Virus record (IMG/VR): IMGVR_UViG_3300031806_000001
Coordinates: 1 to 46,180 of that record
Direction: 5' to 3' (one strand)
DNA: 46,180 bases
Source of the DNA: a virus
The notes under the pieces were generated by a model. It saw only the letters and a program-made list of their open reading frames with translations. It was not told the origin of the DNA and ran no database searches. The stretch's first letter is position 1. The number at the start of each line of letters is the position of its first letter. Below are positions 29,395 through 37,050 of this stretch, piece by piece. A program made the translations under genes and the position numbers.

Positions 29395-30179
29395 TACATG
29401 AGGTCCGTTCGCACCCAGAGACGGCCAGCCTCCGCGCTGGCGGGGTCGGAACTGCGAGTCTCAACGATGAGCCGATGAGCTGGGTCGTGACGCGCGTGGC
29501 AGGGCACGAACATCGGCGTCCCCGCGCTGTCCACACCCAGGAACCCCGTGTCGCCGTTCAGCACTTTGACGCCGTATGGGCGCTTCACCGAAACGCTGCC
29601 GGCCTCAACGCCGGCCGCCGACAGGTACATGCACGGGTAGAGAGTGTTGTTGGTGGCCATATCGGCCTTCGCCCGGATCATCACCGCTCCGGTGCCACTC
29701 GCCGCGAACACGCACCAGCAAAGCCCTTCCGCGTCCTCGCTCAGCGCCATGAGCGGGCCGTCAACTGCGGCTGCCGCCTGCCAGGTCCCGGACACGGGCG
29801 CGAGGCGGGCCCCGACCTGAACGCTCCCGTTCACGAGGACCTGGTATGCACCGCCGCTCACTGCGACCTGACCGATCTTCCCGCTTCCGATTGGCTCCAG
29901 AAGGACCGCGTACGGTGGCTCCGCGCACTTGGCGAGGATGACGGCGCCGCTCGGCGCGACGCCCGTGATGCTGGCCATTCCATGCCACGGCGCGGTCTCG
30001 GCAGCGTCGTTCCGACCGGGCATCACGCAGATGGCCCGGAGTGCCGGGGTTGCCGCCGCTCCGAAGACCACGCCGCCCATCTGGTGGGCGCGCAGCGCGT
30101 CGAGGAGGGCGTTCCAGGTCCGCGCGGGGATGCGGAGCCGGTCACCTGCCTGGACCCGCTTGAACTCGTCGCCGTTCAT
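29394..30179 (-). CDS. Distal tail / fibre-attached protein
   Basis: 261 aa. Opens with DEFKRVQAGDRLRIPARTWN and ALLDALRAH, a start seen in phage and prophage proteins encoded beside tail-tip genes, then a mostly beta domain (ASITGVAPSGAVILAKCAEP, GAYQVLVNGSVQVGARLAPV, LCWCVFAASGTGAVMIRAKA). Translationally coupled to the next gene by TAATG. Likely a virion component that carries or precedes the fibre. No catalytic motif. Confidence 0.62.
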   Translation of the reverse strand: MNGDEFKRVQAGDRLRIPARTWNALLDALRAHQMGGVVFGAAATPALRAICVMPGRNDAAETAPWHGMASITGVAPSGAVILAKCAEPPYAVLLEPIGSGKIGQVAVSGGAYQVLVNGSVQVGARLAPVSGTWQAAAAVDGPLMALSEDAEGLCWCVFAASGTGAVMIRAKADMATNNTLYPCMYLSAAGVEAGSVSVKRPYGVKVLNGDTGFLGVDSAGTPMFVPCHARHDPAHRLIVETRSSDPASAEAGRLWVRTDLM

Positions 30180-30209
30180 CCTATCCCCCGAAGCCTTTGG
30201 GAACGGAGA

Positions 30210-31013
30210 TCAGACGCCTATCCCGAGCTTCCGGAAGTCGCCGTACTCATAGACCCGTTCGACGTAGACGGCATAGGGCTTCTTGACGAGTGCGTCGCCA
30301 ACCTGCTCATCACGGTACCGGACCCATAGGTATTCCCAGCCCCGTTTGCGGATGCCCGTGATGTCGCCTACGACGCGATCCCACTTGTTCGGGCTTGCAG
30401 CGAACTTGAAGCTGATCTCATAATCGGTCTGCCCGCGTGGCGCACCAGCGGCACCAACAAGGATGACCTCCCCGCGCTCAAAGTCACGGAACGTCGCGTC
30501 ATTGACGCTCCCCACGAGGTGGAAGAGGTTGGCCTTATACCTGCCTGTCACGTACGATGCACCGAAGTAGTGCGGCTCCATCCAGTTGTAGACGGGCACC
30601 ACGATGTCAACGCCTTCGACGCTGCTATCCGTCACACCAATGGCGCCACCATAGTCGAGGGCAGTCTCACCCGGCGCCGCGTACTTCCCCATGGTCTCGA
30701 GGCTCTGCGTGATGTGCTGCGTGCCGCCGCCCATCTCGAAGCTGAAACCCGCATCGCCCGTCTGCGCACGCGCGCGGAGGCCGTAGGGCACGTGGGCGAT
30801 CCAGGCTGAGGCTTCCGGATGGTTCGGGTCAACAACTGCCTCGTCCAGGCTCACATCCTGCCGGACCAGGCCCGCGAATGTGACGGGCGTCTGCGCGAGT
30901 ACGGCAGCCAGGGCCTCGGCTCGATCGGCCGTCCCGATGACGTTGTACACGTCCTCGGCGGAAGCTGTGCCGAAGCGGCACTCAGGCCGCGGTGTGATGA
31001 TGATGCCCATCAT
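30210..31013 (-). CDS. Distal tail protein
   Basis: 267 aa. Immediately follows the tape measure gene with an ATGA overlap, the position of the distal tail protein in siphophages. Strand-rich with PYGLRARAQTGDAGFSFEMG, VDIVVPVYNWMEPHYFGASY and a C-terminal domain containing YEISFKFAASPNKWD and YEYLWVRYRD-like strands. Starts ATG ATG at about 31013. Assignment as Dit-equivalent is by position and composition. Confidence 0.63.
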   Translation of the reverse strand: MMGIIITPRPECRFGTASAEDVYNVIGTADRAEALAAVLAQTPVTFAGLVRQDVSLDEAVVDPNHPEASAWIAHVPYGLRARAQTGDAGFSFEMGGGTQHITQSLETMGKYAAPGETALDYGGAIGVTDSSVEGVDIVVPVYNWMEPHYFGASYVTGRYKANLFHLVGSVNDATFRDFERGEVILVGAAGAPRGQTDYEISFKFAASPNKWDRVVGDITGIRKRGWEYLWVRYRDEQVGDALVKKPYAVYVERVYEYGDFRKLGIGV

Positions 31014-32908
31014 CCGAACTCCAACCCGAGGTCGATCAATTCGTCGAGCATCTCGTCCGTGTTCTTCGCCGTCTGCTCTGTCGCCTTGGCTGTGCGTTCC
31101 ATCGCGCTGCCGGCGCCGAGGCCCCAGACTGCGGTGGCCTGGAACGTGCCCGCCACGGAGATCGCCCGGTTGATCATGCCCGGGAAGTCAAACCGTCTGG
31201 AGTCATCCAGTACTGGAAGAGCGGCCTCCGCTGCTTCGCGCTTGGCCTCGGCGAGGGCCGCCGTCCATTCCGCTCGCGCTTCCTCCAGTTCCGCTTGGGC
31301 GGCAGCGATCTCCGCATCGGCCTCTGCGCGGTTCACTGTCAGTTCCTTCGTGAGCCGGTCGGCCTCGTGCGGATGTTCAGCCCAGAACTGTTCCCACCGT
31401 TTGACTTGTTCTTCCCCTACACAGTCAACGAGGTCCTCCAGACTGTGCGTCAGCAGTGGCACGATGTAATTAGCGAAGAACTCCGCGTCCTGCTGGATGC
31501 GCGAGCGGAAGACTATATCGAACAGGCCTGCGATGGCACATAGGCCTCCCGAGAAGACGCTGATAACCTGTTCCATGACCCAGATGGCTGATTTTGGGAT
31601 CTCCAAGATCACATCGTTGATCAGTGTCAACATGCCCATCCAGCCACCGCGCCAGACAGAGGCCATAGTATCCATGGTGTCTTGCCAGAAGTTGCCGAGT
31701 TTCGCCCAGATCTCCTTGAGCGGGACCACTCCCCTGAGCCATTCGACCTTCAGCGTTAGCCACAAGATCTTCGCGGCCAGAGCCAGGTCGCCTGCGACGA
31801 GCGCGTCCTTGATGCCATCGAAGGCCGCGAGCGCGTCAGCCTTCAGCCACTTCCAGACCCCGCTCAGCCATGAGACGATCTTGCCGGCCGAGTTCCCGAA
31901 GAAGGCGAGCGCGGCGACAGCAGCAAGCACCCGCGCATGAAGACTCAGCAGGCCAGCAACGGCGACCTTCAGGACCGTGGCGAACCCCAAGATGACTTTG
32001 ACGGGCAGCGCAACGGCGGTCGCCAATGCGCCGAACACCCACCCCAGCATGGTGATGATGGTCCCGAGTGCGACGAGGGCCACACCCGTCAGGAACACGA
32101 TCCCCGCGAGCTTGGCGAAGGTCACCACCGCTTGCTTGTGCTCGCGGATCCAGCGGGACACGCTCTTGATGCCGTCAGTGATGACCTTGAGCACCTTCAG
32201 CAACTCGGGCGTGAGCGCCTCGCCGATGGCGACCGCCAGGAACTTGGTCACCCACTTGACGTCCTGCCACGCGCGATAGAGTTGCCTGGCAAGCTCTAAC
32301 TGTTCCGGCGTCATGATGATGCCGAGTTCCTGCGCCCGGGCTCGCAAAGCCGCCAACTGCTCGATCATCGGGAGCAACTGCATGGCGTTGCGGCCGAAGA
32401 GTTGGATCGCGGCAGCCGCACGGAGAGCCGGATCTGGCACTTGTGCTATGGCGTTCGCAACCGCCAGCAAGATCTGGTCGGAGTTCAGCCCGCTAAGACC
32501 CTCGACGCTAAGGCCCAAGGCCTGGAGAAGCTGGACCACTTCCTTCGAAGGGCCACCAGTCGCAAAGAGATTCCGGATGAGATTCGCAAAGTTCGTGGTG
32601 ACCGCCTCAATGGTTGTCCCCGTGACATCGGCCGCATAGGCGAGTTCGGCCATGAGCTGCGCGCTGAGCCCGGTCCTCTTCGACATCACGTCGAGTTCCT
32701 GGCCCGTCTGTGCGAAGACGCGCGCCGCCCAGAGCATGGCGACCTTCGCGCCGCCCAAGGCCATGAGCTTCAACCCGGCGTGGCGGACGCTCCGCCCGAA
32801 TTCCTCAAGCTTGAACTCGGCGGCCTTCAGGCCTTGCACAAGTTTGGAGTTCTCGGCGTACAGTTCGACGTACGCCCGCCCAGCGCGAATGGCAGGTTGC
32901 GTCCGCAC
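31010..32908 (-). CDS. Tail tape measure protein
   Basis: 632 aa. The N-terminus (AYVELYAENSKLVQGLKAAE, KLEEFGRSVRHAG) and the motif FAQTGQELDVMSKRTGLSAQ followed by AELAYAADVTG are typical of tape measure proteins. Hydrophobic helices at about 265-345 (FAKLAGIVFLTGVALVALGT and following) fit membrane insertion at DNA ejection. A coiled coil at about 505-570 precedes a polar tail. Its length would predict a tail of roughly 95 nm using the usual 1.5 angstrom per residue. No lytic transglycosylase motif. Ends in an ATGA overlap with the distal tail gene. Confidence 0.9.
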   Translation of the reverse strand: MRTQPAIRAGRAYVELYAENSKLVQGLKAAEFKLEEFGRSVRHAGLKLMALGGAKVAMLWAARVFAQTGQELDVMSKRTGLSAQLMAELAYAADVTGTTIEAVTTNFANLIRNLFATGGPSKEVVQLLQALGLSVEGLSGLNSDQILLAVANAIAQVPDPALRAAAAIQLFGRNAMQLLPMIEQLAALRARAQELGIIMTPEQLELARQLYRAWQDVKWVTKFLAVAIGEALTPELLKVLKVITDGIKSVSRWIREHKQAVVTFAKLAGIVFLTGVALVALGTIITMLGWVFGALATAVALPVKVILGFATVLKVAVAGLLSLHARVLAAVAALAFFGNSAGKIVSWLSGVWKWLKADALAAFDGIKDALVAGDLALAAKILWLTLKVEWLRGVVPLKEIWAKLGNFWQDTMDTMASVWRGGWMGMLTLINDVILEIPKSAIWVMEQVISVFSGGLCAIAGLFDIVFRSRIQQDAEFFANYIVPLLTHSLEDLVDCVGEEQVKRWEQFWAEHPHEADRLTKELTVNRAEADAEIAAAQAELEEARAEWTAALAEAKREAAEAALPVLDDSRRFDFPGMINRAISVAGTFQATAVWGLGAGSAMERTAKATEQTAKNTDEMLDELIDLGLEFG

Positions 32909-32912
32909 TCCC

Positions 32913-33140
32913 TCACCCCTTCTTGACGCCGGCCCTCAGGAACCCGAGCCCCAACGCAGCCAGCGCGGCCCACACGTACTCCGGAACCTTGATGCCGGAT
33001 GCGGAGAGGGCACCGCAGATGAGGATGGCCGCGGCGGTCAGATAGGTGCGTCTACCGCGCAGCCATCGAGCGATGGCCCTCGGCGGCTGCCCATCGTCAC
33101 TCGGCGTCCCCGCCTCCCGACTTGGCCTTCGCTTCGGCAT
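32913..33140 (-). CDS. Holin-like small membrane protein
   Basis: 75 aa from ATG 33138-33140; longer frames overlap the upstream gene heavily. A basic N-terminus (PKRRPSREAG...ARWLRGRR) is followed by two hydrophobic helices (about 31-46 and 52-68) separated by a short turn (SGIKVPEYV), and a basic end (RAGVKKG). This is the size and topology of class II holins. It lies 4 bp before the tape measure gene, an odd place for a lysis gene. No endolysin is adjacent, so a virion or structural role is the alternative. Confidence 0.58.
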   Translation of the reverse strand: MPKRRPSREAGTPSDDGQPPRAIARWLRGRRTYLTAAAILICGALSASGIKVPEYVWAALAALGLGFLRAGVKKG

Positions 33141-33297
33141 TAGTCGCCTCCCAGTTGGCATCGGCCGCGTCGGCCCGTGCGGCGGCTTCTGCCAGCCGCT
33201 GGGCCGTGATAGGTTCCTTGCTCCGCGCGGCCTGCAGCAGAAACTCACCCAGGCCCCGCAGGGCCAGCCCGACCACCACCAGTGCGCTTTCCGTCAT
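33097..33297 (-). CDS. Small protein with N-terminal hydrophobic helix
   Basis: 66 aa. ATG at 33295-33297 after GGAGG. Residues 5-21 (ALVVVGLALRGLGEFLL) form a hydrophobic or amphipathic helix; the rest is an Ala-rich charged helix (RLAEAAARADAADANWEATN). It overlaps the lipoprotein gene by 53 bp and the holin-like gene by 44 bp. The nested arrangement resembles spanin/holin cassettes. A spanin inner-membrane subunit is possible but not shown. Confidence 0.5.
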   Translation of the reverse strand: MTESALVVVGLALRGLGEFLLQAARSKEPITAQRLAEAAARADAADANWEATNAEAKAKSGGGDAE

Positions 33298-33628
33298 CTC
33301 GCGCCTCCTCGATCTCGTGTCTCAGCCGTATCAGCACATCCAACGCCCGGCCGAGCTGCTCCATGGCACCGCTGTCAGGCACGCCCTGCTCGCAGGCTGC
33401 TTGGCACTCGTCGAATGCCGCGCGAGCGACCGGCTTCCACTGGTCAATGACGGTGACCTGTTCCTCGCTTAGCAGGCCGGCGCGACGGAGTTCCGCCAGA
33501 GCGTTGACTGTCGTCGGGTACATCTCCATCGCCGTCATGAGTGCCGCGGCTTCGGACGCGCAGCCCACGGCGAGCACCATCGCGACCAGCAGGGCCAGCA
33601 GCATGACCAACCTTCCGCTCGGCTTCAT
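33245..33628 (-). CDS. Small lipoprotein
   Basis: 127 aa. Residues 1-23 form a lipoprotein signal with lipobox LAVGC, cleaved before Cys23. The mature part is helical (ALMTAMEMYPTTVNALAELR, EEQVTVIDQWKPVARAAFDE) with three more cysteines and a Gly-rich end. The start overlaps the tail chaperone stop (ATGA). A phage lipoprotein at this site could be an Rz1-like outer spanin, a superinfection-exclusion lipoprotein, or something new; length and composition are not typical of Rz1. Confidence 0.62.
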   Translation of the reverse strand: MKPSGRLVMLLALLVAMVLAVGCASEAAALMTAMEMYPTTVNALAELRRAGLLSEEQVTVIDQWKPVARAAFDECQAACEQGVPDSGAMEQLGRALDVLIRLRHEIEEARDDGKRTGGGRAGPAGPG

Positions 33629-33912
33629 CTCTTTCTCCTCGGCACGAGGTCCTTCAGTGCCCCGATGTTCTCCGGTGTAATGCGCATCTCGTCTGCCCGC
33701 GACTGCTTCGAGTACGGGTTGAAGTCCGCGGGCTTGAACACGCGGTGTTTAGATGGGTCCCGGTTCGCATTCGCAATCAGCGCCATCACGCTGCTCGTCT
33801 GTGCCCACCCGTGCTTTCCGCGCGCCTCTGCCATCCACACCAGTTCACGCAGAGTGAGCGGCCCCGGGTCTACGCCGACGATCCCGGCGAGTTCATAGAT
33901 GGCCCGCCAGAT
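33625..33912 (-). CDS. Second tail assembly chaperone frame (-1 relative to the first)
   Basis: The frame encodes IWRAIYELAGIVGVDPGPLT then LRELVWMAEARGKHGWAQTS and ends near a basic PRRKR. The segment upstream of the first usable start (GTG 33838-33840) is clearly protein-like and overlaps the end of the 33870-34352 gene in the -1 frame. So it is expressed either by a programmed -1 shift from that gene, as for lambda G/GT, or from a non-ATG start: an ATC at 33910-33912 sits seven bases after AGGAGG. If neither occurs, the 71-aa product from 33840 remains. Shift site not identified. Confidence 0.6.
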   Translation of the reverse strand: MWRAIYELAGIVGVDPGPLTLRELVWMAEARGKHGWAQTSSVMALIANANRDPSKHRVFKPADFNPYSKQSRADEMRITPENIGALKDLVPRRKR

Positions 33913-34352
33913 CCGCTCGCCTCCTGGATGGCCGTCTGGACTATCTGCTCCACCGGGACCGCTGCGATCCTCTTCTCCACTTCCATCACCGCCGTCGCGA
34001 TCAGCTTCCTCTGGGCCGTCAGCGCCGTCGCCATCTCCTGGCGGCCCAGGCTCCGGAAAAAAGCCGTCAGCTCCTCGTAGAAGGCCTCCTGCGCCGCGAA
34101 GATCGCCTCGCCGCCGAGCGCGGCGCCGAAGTCCTCGTCGCTGACATTCGCACCGTCAGCCTGCGGCTTGAGTAGGGCGAAGATGATGTCGCAGAGGAGC
34201 ACGACGTCCGTGCCCAGGCACGTCATCAGCGGGGGTTCGCCTTCGCCCAGGGCGAGGAGGTCAATCCCGAGCAGCCCCTTCACGCGCTTGATGGCGGCGA
34301 TGTTCACGTCGAGCTGCCAGGTACGTCCTCGCGCGTCACTGAACGCCTTCAT
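33870..34352 (-). CDS. Tail assembly chaperone (first frame)
   Basis: 160 aa from ATG 34350-34352; the longer frame enters hairpin element B and is rejected. Begins MKAFSDARGRTWQLDVNIAA then KRVKGLLGIDLLALGEG, helical and acidic in the middle, and ends Ser/Gly-rich. It lies between the tail tube gene and the tape measure gene, exactly where lambda gpG-like chaperones lie, and a second frame follows. It would bind the tape measure during tail assembly and not be in the virion. Confidence 0.75.
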   Translation of the reverse strand: MKAFSDARGRTWQLDVNIAAIKRVKGLLGIDLLALGEGEPPLMTCLGTDVVLLCDIIFALLKPQADGANVSDEDFGAALGGEAIFAAQEAFYEELTAFFRSLGRQEMATALTAQRKLIATAVMEVEKRIAAVPVEQIVQTAIQEASGSGGPSMNSPGSSA

Positions 34353-34380
34353 GCCACATCCTCCGCTGCTCTCAGTAGAA

Positions 34381-34440
34381 GGGCCGCGCTGAAGTCGCTG
34401 GCCTCCAGCGCGGCCCTCGTTCATCGCGCCCGTCGGCGCG
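34381..34440. repeat. Conserved late-operon hairpin element, copy B
   Basis: Stem GGGCCGCGCTG (34381-34391) with its inverse at 34406-34416 around the loop AAGTCGCTGGCCTC, identical to copy A, followed by GCGCC-CGTC-GGCGC. Directly downstream of the tail tube gene on the transcribed strand. Confidence 0.85.
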
Positions 34441-34458
34441 CCACTCGTAATCTCAGGT

Positions 34459-34911
34459 TCAGGTCACCTCGTACCAGTCAGTCTGGTCATCGGCGGGCAC
34501 GGCCTTGATGCTGACGCTCACGCCGTCCTGGAGGGGCTCGCTTGTCGGGAAGCTGGTGATCTGGAAGTTCCCGACCAGCCCCTCGACACCCGTCACAGTG
34601 ATGTCACCCGACATCGCGGCGAGGGCGATCAGCGAGTTGTCCAGGAACTTGTCCTTGAGCACCTGGAGGCCCGCGTTGCCCTCGTCCCAGTACATCTCGA
34701 ACTCGATCCCTGACTTGATCAGCGGGCTCGTGATCTGCTGCACATAGGTGTCACCGCGTGCGGGCAGCTCGACCGTGTCCTTCTCCAGCGGCTTCGTCAA
34801 GTCGCGGACGCCCTTGATCTCCACCCACGTCGCGCTCTCGGGCGGGTTCGTGGCGCTGAGCAGCGTCGCGCAGTAGTACAGCTTGCACTGTGCTCCGGTC
34901 CTGCGGGGCAT
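34459..34911 (-). CDS. Major tail (tube) protein
   Basis: 150 aa. ATG at 34909-34911 behind AAGGAGGGC. Begins MPRRTGAQCKLYYCATLLSA, then WVEIKGVRDLTKPLEKDTVE, YVQQITSPLIKSGIEFEMYW and the ending VSVSIKAVPADDQTDWYEVT. The strand order and the DTVE...ARG turn fit the siphophage tail-tube fold, which stacks as hexamers around the tape measure. Placed between the connector genes and the chaperones as expected. Hairpin copy B after its stop could stabilise this abundant mRNA. Confidence 0.83.
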   Translation of the reverse strand: MPRRTGAQCKLYYCATLLSATNPPESATWVEIKGVRDLTKPLEKDTVELPARGDTYVQQITSPLIKSGIEFEMYWDEGNAGLQVLKDKFLDNSLIALAAMSGDITVTGVEGLVGNFQITSFPTSEPLQDGVSVSIKAVPADDQTDWYEVT

Positions 34912-34923
34912 GTGAAGCCCTCC

Positions 34924-35370
34924 TTATCTCACGGAGTTTGCCCAGACCTCGGGCAGTCGTTTCGTCCACCTGTCGAACGCTGGCCGCATGTACGGCCGCT
35001 CGGGGTAGTCGCGCACCTGAGCCCTGTCGCGCACAGTCGTCTCCACGATCCCGCCGTACTCCAGCACTTCGGGCACTGTCGTCTCGCCGTACGGACTGCC
35101 CTTGCCGATGAGCGTCGGGCCGATGACGACGGAGCGAGCAACGGGCGAGAAGGCGAAGTAGATGAACTTCCTCAGCAGATGCTTATGCGAATGCGGCGGC
35201 GTCCCCGGGCGCGATGGCCCTTTCGCCGTGCGGATGCTCAGCTTCGCGCTGCGCCGCACCTCGAATCCGAACCGCGAGAGCGCGCGCCGCGTTCCCGCAT
35301 CCATGGCGCGCTTCACGCGCTCCCGGTCGAAGAAGAGCTTTTTGACCTCGCTGAGCTTGAACCCGAACAT
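34924..35370 (-). CDS. Head-tail connector / tail completion protein (HK97 gp10-like)
   Basis: 148 aa. An N-terminal helical part (RERVKRAMDAGTRRALSRFG) is followed by SIRTAKGPSRPGTPPHSH and YFAFSPVARSVVIGPTLIGK, PYGETTVPEVLEYGG and ERPYMRPAFDRWTKRLPEVW. The PG-x-PP-HSH and YMRPAF blocks are common to neck proteins encoded before the tail terminator in HK97-like and prophage modules. Spaced 2 bp from the upstream gene. Role inferred from family and order. Confidence 0.75.
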   Translation of the reverse strand: MFGFKLSEVKKLFFDRERVKRAMDAGTRRALSRFGFEVRRSAKLSIRTAKGPSRPGTPPHSHKHLLRKFIYFAFSPVARSVVIGPTLIGKGSPYGETTVPEVLEYGGIVETTVRDRAQVRDYPERPYMRPAFDRWTKRLPEVWANSVR

Positions 35371-35372
35371 CC

Positions 35373-35801
35373 TTACCTCAGAAGTTGGTAGCTGACCGTG
35401 ATGACGCTGGTGAATAGGCTCATCTGCTCCAGGTGCGCGCTCGCATAGATCGCTCCGTTCTCGAGTCCGACCCAGGAAAGCGCGGGCATCGCCGCGAGGC
35501 TCCGGAACCGCAGAAAGTCCGCGATCTCCTCCGCCAGGTCCATCAGTGCATCCACCGCCAGGACATCATCAACCGGCAGGCGCTTCTGCACTCCGATGTC
35601 AATGGCGTACTCGTGGACGCTCTCATCGCGCGTCCCCACTGAGACCTCGATGCCCTTGGGCACCACGGTCAGATGCACGCCCTCCAGGTCCTTCAGGTCA
35701 AAGCGGGGGATGTACGCCCGGGCGACCTGCACCGGCTGGCTGAACATCGCCCCCTGGAGTTCGGCCACGACCGCATCGGCGATCTCGATGATCTGCGACA
35801 T
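35373..35801 (-). CDS. Neck / tail-terminator-like protein
   Basis: 142 aa from ATG 35799-35801; the longer frame runs into the preceding gene. Helix MSQIIEIADAVVAELQGAMF is followed by strands (VQVARAYIPRFDLKDLEGVH, LTVVPKGIEVSVGTRDESVH) and a C-terminal strand (FTSVITVSYQLLR). This helix-then-strands order and its place just before the connector fit the tail-terminator/neck group that caps the tail tube. No sequence-specific signature. Confidence 0.65.
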   Translation of the reverse strand: MSQIIEIADAVVAELQGAMFSQPVQVARAYIPRFDLKDLEGVHLTVVPKGIEVSVGTRDESVHEYAIDIGVQKRLPVDDVLAVDALMDLAEEIADFLRFRSLAAMPALSWVGLENGAIYASAHLEQMSLFTSVITVSYQLLR

Positions 35802-35805
35802 CCGC

Positions 35806-36027
35806 TTAGACCCCCAGCAACTTGATGATGCCCGCACCCGTCACGCCACTGCCGACCATCAGCCCGAGGAGCAGTGCGACGCGGATCTCCAGCCGGCGTA
35901 CACGCGCGCGCACACGGCGCGCGGGGCAGCTCTCGATGTGTTCCTGGATGACCGTCCGGGCCGCCTCGCGTGCAATCTGCTTCACGAACTCGTCCAGGGG
36001 CAACTCCACTGTCTCGCGGGGAGGCAT
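35806..36027 (-). CDS. Small single-span membrane or virion protein
   Basis: 73 aa from ATG 36025-36027, overlapping the previous stop as TGATG. A helical, charged N-terminal part (LPLDEFVKQIAREAARTVIQ, EHIESCPARRVRARVRRLEI) leads to one hydrophobic helix (VALLLGLMVGSGVTGAGIIK). Small proteins of this type with CP motif and C-terminal helix occur in phage neck modules and near lysis genes. Its function is not known. Confidence 0.58.
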   Translation of the reverse strand: MPPRETVELPLDEFVKQIAREAARTVIQEHIESCPARRVRARVRRLEIRVALLLGLMVGSGVTGAGIIKLLGV

Positions 36028-36398
36028 CAGCCGACCTCCTTCGTGTGGACGCGCAGTGTCACATGGTTGGGTCCGGACCATCGCCATTCCGGCTCTCCAC
36101 CGGGCCCCAGCAACTCGTAGACGCGCGTCACGCCGCCATCCGTCTCCTCTATCCGGTCGCCTCGCCTCGGTTCCGTCTGGCTGCCTGCCAGTAGCAGGTC
36201 ATCCGCCGCGATGAGGTAGTCCCGCGTCACGATGCGGACCTCGAACCCTTGCTCATCCGTGAGCCGGAACACCGTCTGCCCGACCGTCGCGCTCAGCTCC
36301 ACGGAGTCGCTGCCACGGCGGTACGTCACCGTCCGCGTCATATGCTCCGCGCGGACGTCGTCAAGCCATGCGGCGGCCTGGCCCAGCATGTCGCTCAC
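36027..36398 (-). CDS. Head-tail joining protein
   Basis: 123 aa. A helix MLGQAAAWLDDVRAEHMTRT is followed by a beta domain: VTYRRGSDSVELSATVGQTV, FEVRIVTRDYLIAADDLLLA, RRGDRIEETDGGVTRVYELL and WRWSGPNHVTLRVHTKEVG. The RRGDRI and RVYELL...WRWS...TLRIHTKE-like blocks are a recurring head-tail joining family in prophages. It would close the portal channel and link the tail. Family match is from memory of conserved blocks, so moderate confidence. Confidence 0.7.
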   Translation of the reverse strand: MSDMLGQAAAWLDDVRAEHMTRTVTYRRGSDSVELSATVGQTVFRLTDEQGFEVRIVTRDYLIAADDLLLAGSQTEPRRGDRIEETDGGVTRVYELLGPGGEPEWRWSGPNHVTLRVHTKEVG

Positions 36399-36422
36399 AG
36401 CCCGCCCTCACCAGCAACGTCC

Positions 36423-36911
36423 TCAGCCGAGGACGACGATCCACTCAGACTCCTCGGTGCCGGTGCCTGTCAGGTCCAGCGTCTTCTCGCCGCTCGCCAC
36501 GTCGGGGGTCTGATCGTTCCCGAACAGCATCAGCTCCATCCCCGCCTTGAGCTGTGCGCTGAACGCGCCGCCGGCGAGGTCGTAGCCGTTCGTCGCGCCG
36601 ACCGCGATGGTCAGCGGATTGGTGCCGAGGTTCTTGACCTTGATGACTTGAACCTTGAGCCCGGTCCCGTCCACGGTCGCGCCGTTCGTCCCGACGAGTG
36701 CCGTCAGGTCAATCGTCTTGGCGCCCGCGACGAGCGCCGCCTTGAACGCCGCCACCTTCGTCACCGGTGGCGTCGTGCTGGCGCTCAAGGCGTGAGAGGA
36801 GTTGAACGCCGTATGCGTGACAGTCCGCTGTCCAGCGACCGCGGAGTGGGGGTTCGCCTCGAGGACTTCGGCTACTGTACAGGCCATGCTCGAGTTCACG
36901 TTGACGCTCAT
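36423..36911 (-). CDS. Virion surface / decoration-like protein
   Basis: 162 aa from ATG 36909-36911, seven bases after GGAGGAG. An N-terminal part (AEVLEANPHSAVAGQRTVTH) leads to a beta-sandwich: VKNLGTNPLTIAVGATNGYD, FSAQLKAGMELMLFGNDQTP, then GTGTEESEWIVVLG. Small beta domains of this kind (strand, N-P-L-x-V-x-VG, Gly turn) are typical of phage head or tail decoration proteins and fibre-base subunits. Strong ribosome site and downstream hairpin suggest high expression. Exact virion location unknown. Confidence 0.6.
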   Translation of the reverse strand: MSVNVNSSMACTVAEVLEANPHSAVAGQRTVTHTAFNSSHALSASTTPPVTKVAAFKAALVAGAKTIDLTALVGTNGATVDGTGLKVQVIKVKNLGTNPLTIAVGATNGYDLAGGAFSAQLKAGMELMLFGNDQTPDVASGEKTLDLTGTGTEESEWIVVLG

Positions 36912-36974
36912 ATTCCGTCTCCTCCGCAATCAGATGCGCCCGAGCCCTTGCGGGTCGGATGAACTTGTGTCAGA

Positions 36975-37017
36975 GCCGCGGCCTGGTCGGGTTCTGCCCG
37001 CCCAGCCAGGCCGCGGC
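36975..37017. terminator. Long GC hairpin between decoration genes
   Basis: A perfect 12-bp stem, GCCGCGGCCTGG (36975-36986) with its inverse at 37006-37017, loop of 19 nt. No U-tract on either strand. It sits in the only sizeable gap between the two capsid-associated genes and may act as an attenuator or 3'-end stabiliser. Confidence 0.55.
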
Positions 37018-37050
37018 CCACTTCCGCACCTCGCTCACATCAGACGCCTA

